From Parascedosporium putredinis (Eukaryota > Ascomycota > Sordariomycetes > Microascales > Microascaceae), in assembly GCA_949357655.1 (NCBI GenBank), contig CASHTG010000012.1, positions 3,038,001 to 3,102,000 of the forward strand: a stretch of 64,000 nt of DNA, read 5' to 3'. The notes beneath the pieces were generated by a model. That model saw only the letters and a program-made list of their open reading frames with translations. It was not told where the DNA came from and did not search any database. Positions 24,713 through 38,070 of the stretch are shown here, piece by piece; position 1 is the first letter of the stretch; every line of letters begins with the position of its first letter. Made by a program: the position numbers and the translations under genes.

Positions 24713-26121
24713 AGGGAGTAAAGGGAGTAAGGGATCAAGGGCGATTACGCAGAATGCTAGAGTCGAATAAAGGGAGGCGCGGCAAGGATCGAGCGGAAGA
24801 CCAAGTTTTATTGATATCCCGGGTAGGATGGATGTACTGCGCCGACAGAGCGCTGTTAGATGAGATATATACAGCCGGCGACAGGGCTGGTTGGACAGAC
24901 GTGCAACAAACATCGTTATTCTTCATTGATCGTGGATTGTTTTCAGAACTAGGACTGTCACTTCCCTTGAGACAATATCGGGAAGCGGACTGGTCAAGTC
25001 CGAAGGGGCGGCGAGAAGTGCTTGTCTCAGTCGACTCAGCGTCACCCCGTTGGAGTTTTCCGAGCTGAATCGAGGCTTGACTGCGATTTAAGCTCAGCTC
25101 AGTTAGCAGGCACATGTCGGCAAACGATGCAAATTAATGTGAGACATGGACCGGACGTCCTCTCTTCAATCCTCACCCCTGGCCAGGCAGCACCAACCAA
25201 ACCCAAGAATCTGGATGTAGAGTCACGTGTGATGATAGTCATCGGTCTTCAAGTTGCCCCGCCTTCAAGGATGAGGTAATACACCAATTGCTCCTGCACA
25301 TGGAAGGTTCCATGCCCGCTATTTCCTACGTGCCTGCGGGACCTCGTGCTTTGTATGTATTTTGTAGCGGGGCGCAATTTCCGACCCAATCAAACCCAAA
25401 GTGGAATCCCCATCAACGTAATAGCGTGAACGCGTTCACGTCCGCATCCGTCCCACTTTCCTGATGAGCCGAACGAAATTTGTTGACACATGGAAGGTTT
25501 TGTGACGAAATCCCCATGCTCCAAGCCAAATTCCGCGATTCTCATGATACCTTCTCTTCGAGGATTAGACGATAATTTAGGACGAAAATCTACGAACATC
25601 TAGCTGCCATTTACCTTCGATCTGCTATACTTACCAAGAATAGCAGAGCTTTGTAGGCTTTGCGCCTACGCCGCGACACCGACACCGACGAAAACTGAGC
25701 ATCGTTAATCAAAAATAGGAGGCCATACCCTGGTCGTTTTTGCAAGGCCCTCCCCGTCTCAGGCACACACACTCTTCCTCACTTCTCATCCCTCAACACG
25801 GTTGCCTTTGTGCATTTTCCAAAGAGTTTCCCGACGCGCGATACCTTCTCCTGGACGTTCCCCCCTCAGCAAACAGTAGACCGCGAGATTGAGAATGTCC
25901 GGACGAACCAGTGTCGAGTGCCGTGTCACGAATAAATAGGAGACACATATCGCGGGACCCACTGCGGGCTCTACGAACCGCGCCGAATCTTTCCGCCGCC
26001 GTTCATTATTCTCGCGCCGATCGATAAACCTCCAAAAGTCTCCCGAGGACTGACCCGGCCTACCAACCCTCGAGACCCATAACCTTAGGACCGATTTAGG
26101 TCCGGGAAATATTTTGTCAGG
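24713..26121. other. Intergenic region and kinesin-3 promoter
   Basis: No coding sequence is supported. A perfect 16-bp palindrome lies at 25425-25440. The last few hundred bases are probably the kinesin promoter and leader. Confidence 0.55.
25425..25440. promoter_or_regulatory. 16-bp perfect palindrome cgtgaacgcgttcacg
   Basis: The sequence equals its own reverse complement over 16 bases and is centred on ACGCGT, the MCB core bound by MBF-type cell-cycle factors in yeasts. It lies about 680 bp upstream of the kinesin start. Binding is not shown. Confidence 0.35.
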
Positions 26122-29100
26122 ATGGCTCCAGGCGCCCCCGGTGGCGGGGCAACATTAAAGTCGTCGTCCGTTGCCGCCCTTTCAATGGCAGAGGTACGTT
26201 TTGGGTAGCGTGGGTGCTTTGCGTCTAGGGCATGGCAGGCTGGCAGGATGGGTTGGGAGCTGTGTGCACATGGCTCTTTGCCTGGTTTCCTATCGTGAAA
26301 ACGGGGCATTAGAAGGCTAACACTTTCTTTAGAACTCGACCGTGGCGCGAAATGTATCGTCGAAATGAAGGATAACCAAACGGTCATCGTCCCGCCCCCG
26401 ACCACGATAAAACTGTTAAGGGAGCCAAGGACGCTGGTTCCAAAGTTTTCGCATTTGATAAATCATACTGGTCTTTTTCCCGGGACGATCCCAGCTATGC
26501 TGGCCAGTCCAACCTCTTCGATGACCTCGGCAAACCGCTTCTTGATAATGCCTTCCAAGGCTACAACAACTGTATTTTTGCCTACGGCCAGACTGGTTCT
26601 GGAAAGTCATACTCGATGATGGGATATGGCAAGGAGGTTGGCATCATCCCTAATATTTGTCAAGACATGTTTCGAAGGATAGGAGAATTGCAAGCAGACA
26701 AAACCTTGCGCTGCACCGTAGAGGTCTCATACCTCGAAATTTATAACGAGCGGGTGCGCGATCTGCTTAATCCCGCGACAAAGGGTAATCTCAAAGTCCG
26801 AGAACATCCGTCAACAGGCCCTTATGTTGAGGATTTGGCCAAGCTTGCCGTTAGCAGCTTCCAAGAGATCGAACACCTGATGGATGAAGGAAACAAGGCG
26901 AGAACGGTGGCGGCCACCAACATGAACGAGACGTCGAGTCGTAGTCATGCCGTCTTCACACTTATGCTCACCCAGAAGAAGTTTGATACCGAAACCAAGA
27001 TGGAAATGGAGAAGGTGGCCAAGATTAGTCTGGTAGATCTTGCTGGTTCCGAACGTGCGACGTCAACAGGCGCGACCGGCGCTCGACTAAAGGAAGGTGC
27101 CGAGATCAACCGATCGCTCTCCACCCTCGGTCGTGTCATCGCCGCTCTCGCGGACCTCTCGACTGGCAAGAAGAAGAAGGGAGCGGGCGGACAGGTGCCG
27201 TATCGAGACAGTGTGTTGACATGGCTGCTCAAGGACTCGCTAGGAGGAAACAGTATGACTGCCATGATCGCAGCTATCAGTCCTGCCGACATCAACTACG
27301 ACGAAACGCTCAGTACTCTTCGCTATGCCGACTCCGCAAAGCGAATTAAGAACCACGCCGTTATAAACGAAGACGCGAATGCCCGCATGATCCGGGAACT
27401 CAAGGAAGAGCTCGCCCTCTTGCGTAGTAAACTTGGCGGCGGCGGCAGCGGCGGCGGAGGCGCTGGTGGAACCGTACCTCCTGAAGAAATTTACGCCGAG
27501 GGAACGCCCTTGGAGAAGCAATTTGTCACCATCACTACGGCTGATGGCACGTCTAAAAAGGTGTCCAAGGCCGAGATCGCGGAGCAGTTGACGCAAAGCG
27601 AGAAACTACTTACCGATCTGAACCAGACTTGGGAGCAGAAGCTAGCCAAGACGGAGGCTATCCACAAGGAGCGCGAGGCGGCGCTCGAGGAACTCGGTAT
27701 CAGCATTGAGAAGGGTTTCGTCGGACTGAGCACACCCAAAAAGATGCCGCATCTTGTCAACCTGTCCGACGATCCATTGCTAGCGGAGTGTCTGGTGTAC
27801 AACCTGAAGCCCGGCGTCACAACGGTCGGCAACAAAGAAGCCAATAGCGAACACCAGGTCAACATCCAGCTGAACGGGAGCAACATATTACCGGATCATT
27901 GCTCTTTCGAGAATGCGCCAGACGGAACGGTGACGGTGATACCGCAGCCAGACTCCTTGGTCATGGTTAACGGCCAGCGAATTACGGGGCCGAAGCAGCT
28001 GCATTCGGGCTACAGGATCATACTCGGCGACTTCCACATCTTTCGATTCAACCACCCGATGGAAGCCAAGGCAGAGCGTGCCGAGCGCGCTGAACTCGGG
28101 CAAAGCTTGCTGCGACAGTCGCTCACGGCCAATCAGCTACAAAATTTCGATCTCTCCTCTCCAATCCCAAGCCCGCGACATGGACACGAACGGAGTTACA
28201 GCAAGACCTTCTCCGATATAGGTAATAGCCGACCCGCATCGCCTTCGCCATTCCTACGAGGTAGTAGAGAGTCGGATTGGTCCATGGCGAGAAGGGAAGC
28301 GGCCGGTGCTATCCTAGGCACGGACCAAAATTTTACCAGCCTCACTGACGAGGAGTTGAATGCCTTGTTCGAGGACGTGCAGAAAGCCCGGGCCGAGCGC
28401 GTCAATGTGCGGGAGAACGAGGAAGACTCGGAGTCGGGCACTTCTTATGCATTTCGTGAAAAGTATCTCTCAACCGGCACGATTGACAATTTCTCTCTTG
28501 ATACCGCGTTGACGATGCCCTCCACACCGAAGCAAGGGGAGGTTGAAGATAGGATGAAGGAAGTCCGGGAAGAGATGCAATCCCAGCTCGATAGGCAGAG
28601 GGAAGAGTTTCAAGAACAGCTCAAATTCGCCGAGTCGTCCAACGTCGAGGTTGAGGAAATCAAGAAGGAAAAGGTGCGGATGGAAGAAGCGCTCCAGACG
28701 CTCAAGGAGGACATGCAGCAGCAGCTCGAGGCCCAGCGCCAGCAGTTTGAAGAAAAATTGGAAAAGATGGACCCGCTGAAGCGCCCGAGGGCGAACCCAA
28801 AGCTCTCCGAGGAGGAGATTGAGCTTGCAAAGCAAGCCGTCACTCAGTGGCGGAGCCGGCGCTATGTCCACATGGCAGAGTCGGTCCTCCAACATGCCTC
28901 CATCCTAAAGGAGGCTCAAATTATGAGCAACGAGCTAGAGGAGCAGGTCGTGTTCCAATTTACCGTTATCGACGTCGGCCATGCGATATGCTCCTCATAC
29001 GACATGGTCCTCAATGGCCTGACGGGCGAAACTGACGATGCTGCGCTAGCGGACGCACCCAAGCCGTGCATTGGCGTGCGGGTAGTCGATTACAAGCATA

Positions 29101-31552
29101 GTGTTGTCCATCTCTGGAGCTTGGAGAAACTACACGATAGGGTGCGGCAGATGAGGCAAATCTACCAGTATCTCGACCAACCCGAATATGCCAAAGGCGA
29201 CACGCCTGCGGATAACCCATTCGTAGAACCTTGCATGCCTCAGTTCACGCTCGTCGGCGAGGTTGACGTGCCTCTCAAGGCAGTTTTTGAGAGCCGAGTG
29301 CAGGACTTTGCCCTCGAGGTCGTCTCGCCGCACACCTCCCACGCCATCGGCATCATGAAACTTGCGCTGGAGCCCTCGCACGCACGCGCCCCGACCAACA
29401 CGATCAAGTTCAATGTCGTGATGCAAGAACTTGTCGGATTTGCGGAGCGCGAGGGCACCGAGGTGCACGCGCAGCTCTTTATCCCGGGATTCTCAGAGGA
29501 GGACGGCATTACAACGACACAGATGATTAAGGATTTCGACGAGGGTCCCATCCGGTTCGAAAGCATGCATAGCATGAGCATCTCGCTGTTTAGCGCCGAG
29601 TCCGCCTCGCTCCGGGTCGCCGTGTATGCCAAGGTGTCCGCCATGCACTTGGACAAGCTCTTGAGCTGGGACGACATGAGGGATGCGGTTCCTACGGTTC
29701 AGGGACAGTCCAAGGCTGCAAGGGTTGCGGAATCCCAGTTCTACACTCAGGAGAAGCACGACCTCTTGGCGCGAATCCAAATTTTAGAGATGAACGAGAA
29801 TGGAGAGTACGTTCCCGTCGACGTGACGCAGACGGGGGATACCGAGCCGGGAATTTTCCAACTCCATCAGGGACTGCAGCGACGCATCGCGATCAACGTC
29901 ACGCACAGCTCGGGTGACACTTTGTCGTGGGACGATGTTGCGTTGCTGCGCGTAGGCAAGATTCAGCTGATTGACCAGACAGGCAAGGCCACGGACAAAG
30001 CGACGGAAGCGAGTTCGGCGCCTTTGGATATATCTCTGAGGCTGCCGACCAAGCCCATTTTTCGCAACAATGCCAACGGCACCAGGAGCATTACGATTTT
30101 CGGGCAGTGGGATTCGAGCTTACACGACACGCCGTTCCTCGATCGGGTGACAGCGGAGAAGAGCCGAGTGCAAATGGCGATCTCGTGGGAAATTAGCTCG
30201 AGCAAGCTAGCGGAGCCGATGAGGTTCTCGTCCAACGTGTTTTGCCAGATCCTTTCGAGATCGCACGTGCGCCAAGCCTCGATGCTCTCTGCGTTGTGGC
30301 AGTCGAGCAAGGTAGTGCATTCGTCGCCCAGCATCTTCACGCTGACGATGCGCCCGGCGCCGATCAAGCGCGTGGGCGACCTCTGGAGGATGGACAGCCA
30401 ACACGACTATATAAAGGGTGAGGAGCACCTCACATCCTGGACTCCGAGGGGCGTTTCTCTCGTCCTCGACTACGTGGCAGCAGGGAAGAAGAAGACTCTG
30501 GTGGCGGAGCTGGCCACAGCACAGAGCGCTATCAGGAAGCTCAAGCTTGCCGAACCGGTTGAGGATGTCGAAGAGGAGGAGGAAGACGAACCGCTGGACC
30601 CACCGCCAGCAAAATACTGCGATGACGATCTGCTCATCGACACGCCAGAGGCGTCGCAGACACTTGCCGATGTGCCGGCGGAGGACGAAAGCAGCGATGG
30701 GGATCACGACGCTCGCCCCAATGGTATCAAGGAACAGACCAATGGCGAGACGAACGGCATCTCTGCGGAGCTAACAGGACCTGATGAGCAGGATCCCGCG
30801 GCGGCCCTCTACACGGACGCGGAGAAGTTGGTCCTTGCCAAGTGCGTGAAACTGTGGCAAAAGTACCCCGACCCCCTACGTCGAATCCTCAGCCCTGAAA
30901 ATACGGCGCCGCCGGCGGATGGGCTCACGGCGGAGTCCTCAGCGCCGCCCAGTCTCGTCACAGCGGTGATTGGCGTGCCGAAAAACCCAAAGATGCTCAA
31001 GAGCGGATACCTTCTCGTGCCCAACAGCGACTCGACGCGGTGGGTCAAGCGCTTTGTAGAGCTACGGAGGCCGTACCTCCACATACACGCGGCGACGGAC
31101 GGGGAGGAAGTGGCCATTGTGAGCCTTCGTAACTCGCGCGTGGATAGCCAGCCGGGCATCCTCGCGCTCCTCCAGGGGGTACCATACACGACGGCGACAT
31201 GGAGAGAAGCCAGGGAAGCACGACAGATTTTGTGCCGGGCCACCGACGAACGGCATCAGGGCGGGTGATCTCCACCATTTGGACGGGGACGGGCGGAGGC
31301 GGCAGCCCATCATCCAAGACCAAGGGCCAGGGCCTACATCGACTCAGCGAGCGACTACAGTCAGCCGTGTTTGCCATTTACGGGACGGATAACACGTGGC
31401 TCTTTGCGGCGCGCAGCGAGAGGGACAAGATGGATTGGATCTTCCGCATCGACCAGAGCTTCCTATCTAACGGGGAGAGTAGCGGTTACGCTAGCCCGAT
31501 GCCCGGACAGGCGGGCGGTTATCCAGGGAGCGACACAGGAAGCAACATGTGA
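26122..31552 (+). CDS. uncA: Kinesin-3 motor (UncA/Unc104/KIF1A type)
   Basis: It is a plus-end microtubule motor for vesicles and endosomes. Exon 1 is 26122-26193 (donor GTACGT) and exon 2 is 26333-31552. The N-terminus MAPGAPGGGG leads into NIKVVVRCRPFNGR. The P-loop GQTGSGKS lies at about residues 110-117, switch I in NETSSRSHAVF, switch II in DLAGSERA, and a lysine-rich loop 12 (GKKKKG) is typical of kinesin-3. An FHA domain follows at about 495-600 (KPGVTTVGN to GDFHIFRF), coiled coil at about 760-835, a central KIF1B-type region, and a C-terminal PH domain at about 1577-1740 (MLKSGYLLVPNSDS to FAARSERDKMDWIFRIDQSF). Breaks needing one base: 26146-26149, 26395-26399 and 31175-31179. Repaired length is about 1,764 residues. 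Raw frames lose the first 100 residues, including the P-loop, and half the PH domain. Confidence 0.95.
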
Positions 31553-32527
31553 GAGGGAGAAGAGGAAAGAGGAGGAGGGAGTGATGGAAGCAGAGAACAG
31601 AAGGAAAAGGGCAGAACACAATACTGAAAGATGACTTGACTTGCAGGGGTGGATTGAGGATCGAGCACGGAGCGACGACAAAACTTGACGACCTTTCTTT
31701 TTTTTTTTTCCCCTTCTTAGAATGGTATTGCCAAACACCCGACTATTTGACCGACTTCTCTTTTGTCATGTCTATGCACTTATTATACCAGGGAGGGAAG
31801 AAGAGAGGCCGAGTCCTTTCTCTTCCCATCTCACTTTTCTTGTTCTTGTTTTCCTGTCTCTTTTTTTTGTTGGAGAAGGGGTCGGGGGTCCGTCCCCCTG
31901 CCTCCGTTTCCGTTACCATGTCTATACCAAATATCTACCGCTTGCATATCAACCACTTGATGAACATCTTCCATCTCCCATCCTTTTCAACTCTAATTTT
32001 TCCTCCTTTCTTTTGTAGTTGGGCTTAAGGCTGATGGAATGAATTCTTTCTCCTTCTCTCTGCTGCTCTTGTTCTTCTGGTTATACCTTTGCGGCTCATT
32101 TCCCCTCTGTTAGGACTTGTATGATACCTTGGGCTAGACTGTGGAGAGACAAAGGCACTATTGGGCCCTCTCGATCTCGTGGCCAATAAGGTGATTGGCA
32201 CTATATTATGTGGTTGGCGTGTCGTTTAGAAATTGTACGAGAGATGCTCTTTTTCTCTTTTCTCTCTTCACCCCAGTACTCCTCCCGCATGTTTCGATAG
32301 CCGGGTCATTTTACAGGAAGAAAGAAGGAGAAGGAAAAAGGAAAGGCCCTTTGGATATAGCGAGAGCCATTACGATGAGACACGTGTTTATGAAACGAGA
32401 GATTTATCAAGAAGTAAAGTATTTACAGTGTATTATTTATTCTTGTATAAACCAGGGCTTCTAAGCGGTGTATAGACGAAGAGGATTCACCTTTTTCGTT
32501 TCCCTTGTATTTCGCTTACTAGGCACT
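31553..32527. other. Intergenic region between convergent kinesin-3 and GH93 genes
   Basis: It holds the 3' flanks of two convergent genes. It is pyrimidine-rich on the plus strand, with a run of twelve T at 31698-31709 and several C/T tracts. No gene is seen. Confidence 0.6.
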
Positions 32528-33765
32528 CTAATTCCCAATGATCTGGTTCAGGTCGACGACGCTGAGGCTGACCTTGTTGGAGTCGCTGGGGGCAGGTAGC
32601 CGGCGCCGGCGATGATCATGAGGTCGGGCCTGTCCTTGAAGATGCGGAGGTTGCGGGTGTAGGCGCTGGGCTGGGGCACGGCGTGGTACTTCCAAGCGGC
32701 GGGGTCGCCGAGGGCCTTGTTGGACCAGACCTCGCCCTGGTAGGCGCTGAGGACGACGGTGCCGTTGGGCCCGCCCCAGGGGTCCAGACGATGTAAGGGC
32801 CGGTGGTGGGGGAGCGGCCGTTGGAGGCGACGAGGTGGTCGGGGGCGTCGTGGAACTTGGTGGGGTCCTCGGCGATGCGGTAGTGGATGGGGAAGCGGTA
32901 GTCGGAGAAGGCCGGGTCGCCGCCGTACTCGTAGGCGTAGATGTAGCGGCCGTCGGGGAAGCGGGCGACGGAGGGCATGCCGGGGCGGTCGGTGGGGTCG
33001 TCGTAGATGATGTCGTGGACGACGTCTGACCAGGCGCGCAGGTCCTGGGTGGTTTGGTGGGAGATGACTTGGCCGTGGCCTTCGGGGCGTTGGTCGGCGT
33101 AGTAGAGGATGACGGTGTCCTCGTGCATGCTGGTCTCGGGGTTAGCTTCTCTCGGCTTCCTTTGTTCCGTCTCTCTGTCACAAAAAGAGAAACACTTACA
33201 TCATGTGCGGTTCCCACACGGGGTCTCCTCGTTGACGGGGATAGCAACGCCGCCGGCAGCAACGTGGCTGACAAACTCCCACGTCCTGCCCTTGTCGCGG
33301 GAGGCGTAGACGTCGATCTGGGTTTGGCTCAGGTCGGTGGGGATGCTGTTGCCGGAGCAGATGATGGTGCCGGCGGGGAACTCGCCGACGGCGCGGGGCA
33401 GCTCGAAGAGGTCGGGCTGGTACCGGAGCCCCCAGCCGTTGACGGTGTCGTGGACCTGGGAGATCTCCTTCCAGGTCGCGCCGTGGTCGCGGCTCTCGAA
33501 GATGGGAAAGTGCACGAGCGGGGGCTCGGGGAGTAGTTCTCCCAGGTGGCGAGCAGGGTGCCGTCGGCCAGTTCGAGGGTGCGGGTGTAGAGCACGCGCG
33601 GGTCGGTGAAGTTGGCCTCGGGGGTGAAGATGACCTTGTTGGCGAACGTGGTGTATACGTCGTTGCCGTTTTGCTGCGGGCGGCGGCTGCTGCCTCCGAC
33701 CTTGGCGGCCACGGGGCTACGTAGGACAGGGCTGCGAGGCCGGCGAGGAGGGTGCGGAGATACAT
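32528..33765 (-). CDS. Secreted GH93-type exo-arabinanase / BNR-repeat (sialidase-fold) hydrolase
   Basis: The family is a six-bladed propeller; characterised fungal GH93 enzymes release arabinobiose from linear arabinan. Exon 1 is 33765-33200 and exon 2 is 33129-32528, with donor GTAAGT. The signal peptide is MYLRTLLAGLAALSYVAP. Visible blades include TRTLELADGTLLATWENYSP, the Asp-box-like SRDHGATWKEI and ASRDKGRTWEFV, VWEPHMIMHEDTVILYYADQ, MPSVARFPDGRYIYAYEYGG and GPYIVWTPWGGPNGTVVL. The end is VVDLNQIIGN. Five one-base breaks must be bridged: 33713-33716, 33528-33531, 33220-33223, 32779-32782 and 32588-32592. The repaired protein is about 390 residues, as expected for the family. The substrate is inferred from similarity only; another propeller hydrolase is possible. 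Confidence 0.85.
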
Positions 33766-35396
33766 CTCGCTTGTCTTTTTTCTCTTTCCCTTTTGTTCAC
33801 AACAAGGACGTCAAGGGCGCGGCGAGGGAGATTGAATTGGTGATGGTGATCCTGGGCCGGACCTGGAATAACACCGATAGACACGCTTCGTCACTTGATC
33901 TCTCCAAAACAATTACAAAAAAGGAATGCGAATTGGGGCTTCCTCTTATATTATATCCTATAGCACTTCTTCTCTATGGCTCGGTTCCCCAATACCCACA
34001 TGCCTTCCATGTGCCTCTTGCTCTCTTTTTTGTTCTTTTTAATCTAATCTTGCCCGCATCTCGTCTCCGGCCCAGGCTATAATCGGCGGAATACCAAGAA
34101 TCTTCCACGTTCCACTCAAACTTGGAGGGTGCCGAGCGGAGCGGGGAAATATCACGGCTGCCATTCGCGCGTCTAAAGACAAGCCCAAAAGAATTAGCGT
34201 ATTCTCTTTTGTTCTTTGAAGAGCATGGAGAATTGCAACGCTCGAGATCATCTCATCTCGGGTTGGAAGCGAGACGTGCCGCAAAAGACGATGCGGAGAT
34301 CGAGCGAGGCCTCTGTCCCGTCTCCGTTCTTTTTCCCCAAAGCCAACGCAAGGGTGTGAGGGCGGACGTGCATGTGGCCATGGGCCATGACGCAAACATG
34401 GATGGGGAAATCCCCCAATTGAATGAGACATGGCAGAGCCAAAGACGCTAAGGAGGAAAAGAGGGAAAGAAAAGCAACGAAAGGCGCGGGTGTTCTCCAA
34501 GATTCCCCTTGCCCCATACAACCTCGTGGCGCGCAGAATGTCCTGAATCGGCATTCCTCCCGATTACGATGCGGGGAACCCGCAGATCTCCCAGGCGCCG
34601 CCCCAATTCCAGGGTAGCATCAATCGATCGATCCTCAATCGGCATTGGAGCGGGTAGCCGTCCGGGGGGCCATCGCCATCAGGAAAAACAAACACGCAGA
34701 AAAGGGGAGGAAATAGAAAGGCGCAAAGCGAACCAGGCGCGGAGCTAGGGAGAGGCGTGGAGGCGGGGAGGCGCAGACTGCTGTCGTCTCCATCTTGACC
34801 TTGCTATTTCCTCGTCTTTTGAATCGACCGCTTAAACGGAGCATTGAATTTGTGGGACGTGGAAAGGCTTGGGGAGTATAGGCACCCGTGAATGGACGGG
34901 AAAAGAAATCCGTTCGGGGTATGTGCCATTGTCGTGATTCGCAGGGGTCAAAAGGGCGTCGTCACAGGCAAGACGACTTGGGGAGAAGGGAAGATCAAAA
35001 GAAGGTAAGAAGGAAGAGGAACTGAAGATTCGGGGTTCAATAACAAAAGGTAAACAAGATGGCCATGGCATCATGGATTGGATGCATCCAATGCATATGG
35101 GTGCTCCAATGTCAAAGGGATTCAGTATCACACCACGCTCCGTGTCTTGATGCCATGCCATCGCATACCACCGCCGTTGCTCTTGTCTCACAGGGATATA
35201 CCGAGGCCGTGGCCACATGTAGACAGCTTGGGGGAATTTGGACAAATCGAGCTCTTCGTTGTACAAGTGCACACACAGATCGCGATGCCATCATATATAC
35301 AAGTAAATCTCTTTTACATGGGGGAATCAAGGCGCTCTCATTCTTCGTAGAAACAACAATGCGATCCAATTACCAACACCTTTCTCTTCCTTCCCG
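33766..35396. other. 1.6-kb intergenic region upstream of the GH93 gene
   Basis: It is the promoter side of the GH93 gene and the 3' flank of the kelch gene. Open frames up to 171 codons (34039-34554, minus) show no motif and random-looking composition. Confidence 0.55.
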
Positions 35397-37625
35397 TCAC
35401 CTGTACACCTGCGTCTGCTCCTTGCTAGCGAGCCCTCCGCTCCCGTTTATCCCCGTGGCATCCAGCTCCACGGGATGCGGCGACTTGGCCTCGCCCGCCA
35501 TCTCGTACACGCGTCCGTACGAGTCCATCTCGGGCTGTTGCGCCCCGTACTCGAGAGGCTTGGGCGTGTTGTTGACCAGCGTCGTCCCGTCGCTCCTCGG
35601 CGTCTCCGGATCCATGGGCACCGCTTGGAACTGCCCGCCCTGGCTCTGGCCTCGCCGCTTCCTCCGCCTCAGGAGCATGGCGGCGCCCACGCACGCTGCC
35701 ACCGCCACCACGCCGCCGACTACGCCGCCCACGATGGGACCAATGTTGCTCGAGCCCTTTTGGATTCCGAGTCCTTGTCCTTGGCGTTTTCCCCTGTCGT
35801 ATCGCTGTCCGAGTCTGGCAAGATGACGATTGCGGTTAGCTTTTCAAAAGACCTACTTACAAGTGGATTCGAGTGGAAGGGGGAAGAGGGACGAGTGCCA
35901 TATGAAGGTGTCTTGTACTTACTGGACTTCTCCGACGTAAAGAGCACCTTGACCGCTTCGGACGACCATTCCACCGACGCGAGATCCCTGGAAGAAGCTA
36001 GTTAGCAACCGCACAAACCAGGAACCCTTCTTACTTCTATTGACTCCCCGCTCGTCTCTTGGCAAAGTCGCACACGTACCCGTTCTTGTCATACCAATCC
36101 TGGACGACTTTGGGTGACTCGTACTCCGCCGCATCGGCCTTGAAATCCGTGCCCCACGAGAGCTCCGTCATGTCGAACACGCCCAGGCCCTGCGGGAACG
36201 GGTCCGCCAGCCGGAACGAGTCGCCGCCGCCCAATCTCTTGATGCCCCCACCGTCACCATTTGCCGCTTTCCAGCCACGACGCACACGTGGTCGGTCCGC
36301 GCACCGCCTTGCGGGTTATCGAGCTTGGTCCATACGAAGCCGGGGAGCGTGAGCACATAGAGGTCCTCGGCCGTGGATTTGGCAATAGTGTCTTGGCCGC
36401 CAAAGACGAATCTGGTCGGGTTGGTTTTCGCCGTCAGTATTGGGTGCATGTGCGAGGAGAGAAAGATATAAAAAAGCAAGGGAAAAAGGGGAGAAAACAC
36501 CAACAAAAAGATTTGTTCCACTTACATTTCATACGTGCCACCCACGCTCTCCGCCCCAAACACGCACGAATTCTCCCGCGGCGTCGGCGTAGTGCCCGTC
36601 GTCATCTGCCAGTACCAATCCTTGGTGACGGGGTCGAAAAAGGTCAGGTTTCTAAAATCGCGGTACGACGTCGGCCCGCCCTCCAGCACCGGCTGCGCCG
36701 TGCCGCCAAACACGGCAATCAAGCCGTGGGGGCCGAACCGCGGGACGTACTGGGCCTGGCCGCCGAGGATGGTGCCCTGCTCCGAAACATCGGGGGTGGT
36801 GTCGTTGCGAAAGGTCTTGGTCGTCATGTTGAACGAGACCATGCCGGGGACGTTTTGGTTGCTCGCGCGGAAGTTCTGCGTCCAGCCCGAGGCCGAGCCG
36901 CCCAGCCAGAAGCCCGTGTTGTGCGCCGTCGTCCACGCCCCGAGCTCCGTGAGCTGGAACCCGTTGTACGCCCCGAGGTTGTCGGGGATCTCCTTGGTCC
37001 ACGCGCCGCCGCCCTTGCCGTCGGCCACGAACCGCCAAATCTGCTGCGTCGTGAGCATGTTGGTCTCCCGGCCGTGGTTTGAGTGCCCGCCCCAGATGTA
37101 AAAGGACTGGCCCTCGCTGTCGGGCCACATGGCTTGGCCGTAGACTTTGGGCGCTTCCTTGGGTATCGATCGGATCTCGACCGTGTCGCTCGACCACGAT
37201 TTCGACATGTCGATGGAGAGGGTCGAGTTCACTAGAAGAAATAAGTATGGGCATATATGCTATGAACGCTTGCAAAACGAAAGGAGCTAGCTGTTTCTTC
37301 TTCGGGGACTAGGCAAAGAGAGTGGCTTACTCGTGATATCGTAGGTATTATAGAGCTCCCCGTCCACGAGCTGCGTGATCTCGCCCCCATCAATATATAG
37401 GTAGTCGCCGAGCATGATGGCTATCGCACGAGCATGTTAGCTTGCTTTTGCTTTCCCTTTTTTTTTTTACTTTCTTTTGGCTGTCCTTTAGTGTTGTTTC
37501 GATCAATATGTACCTCTAGCAGCAAATCTCCGTAGAAAGTTTTCCACATCAGGAGCATCCGAAGGCTGGGCGACGGCCATCCCTACAAGGGACAGGCCAA
37601 GCCAGGAAGCCAACGACGGCCTCAT
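35397..37625 (-). CDS. Kelch-repeat single-pass membrane protein
   Basis: Six exons: 37625-37514, 37420-37331, 37231-36526, 36411-36080, 35987-35923 and 35814-35397; all donors are GTAAGT or GTACGT-like. The signal peptide is MRPSLASWLGLSLVGMAVA. Kelch-type blades follow, with paired glycines and aromatic residues: IMLGDYLYIDGGEI, SFYIWGGHSN, LIAVFGGTAQP, YEIFVFGGQDT and QMVTVGGIKR. Near the C-terminus is a transmembrane helix (IVGGVVGGVVAVAACVGAAM) with the stop-transfer RRRKRR, then a cytosolic tail of about 80 residues rich in Pro, Gln and Glu. The kelch propeller should thus face outside. Two one-base breaks: 36245-36249 and 35758-35761; the second hides the membrane helix. Length is about 574 residues. 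The architecture is common in Pezizomycotina; its function is unknown to me. The ATG lies right before the signal peptide. Confidence 0.88.
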
Positions 37626-38020
37626 CGTTGCTGAAGACCACGTCTCGAGAGACGATATGAACAAAAGAGTCGCACGCTTTGCAGGTGAGCGATGGGGGGT
37701 ATCAAAATGACAACAAAAGAAAAAGAGAAAAGGAAATTTCACGGGCTAAACAGCCCCAGAAAGAAAGAAAATGTCGGATGCTTGGCTTGTAAAAAAACGA
37801 GAGAGAATGTGCGTGTGTGGGCGAGGGCGAGAAAGAGAGAGAGGGAAGAGCGAGAAACAGTGAGTGACGATGGTGATCAGACAGGCTGCAAGGCAATTCA
37901 ATCCCGAGCCGTGAGTGCTTGGCCCGGAAATCCTCAAGTGCCAGCGCGAAATAACGTTGCACTGCCAGGTAATGTACGCAGAGGGAGGAGATATAGGCGG
38001 ATTAGGCAAAAAAGGGAGCC

Positions 38021-38070
38021 AAAAACAGACACAGAGAGACAGAGAGACAGAGAGCGAGAGAGAGATAGGA
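38021..38070. repeat. GA-rich purine tract with agagacag units
   Basis: Imperfect repeats of cagagagacagagagacag-type sequence on the plus strand. It lies about 400-450 bp upstream of the kelch gene start, so it reads as a CT tract on that gene's coding strand, a common feature of fungal promoters. Confidence 0.7.
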
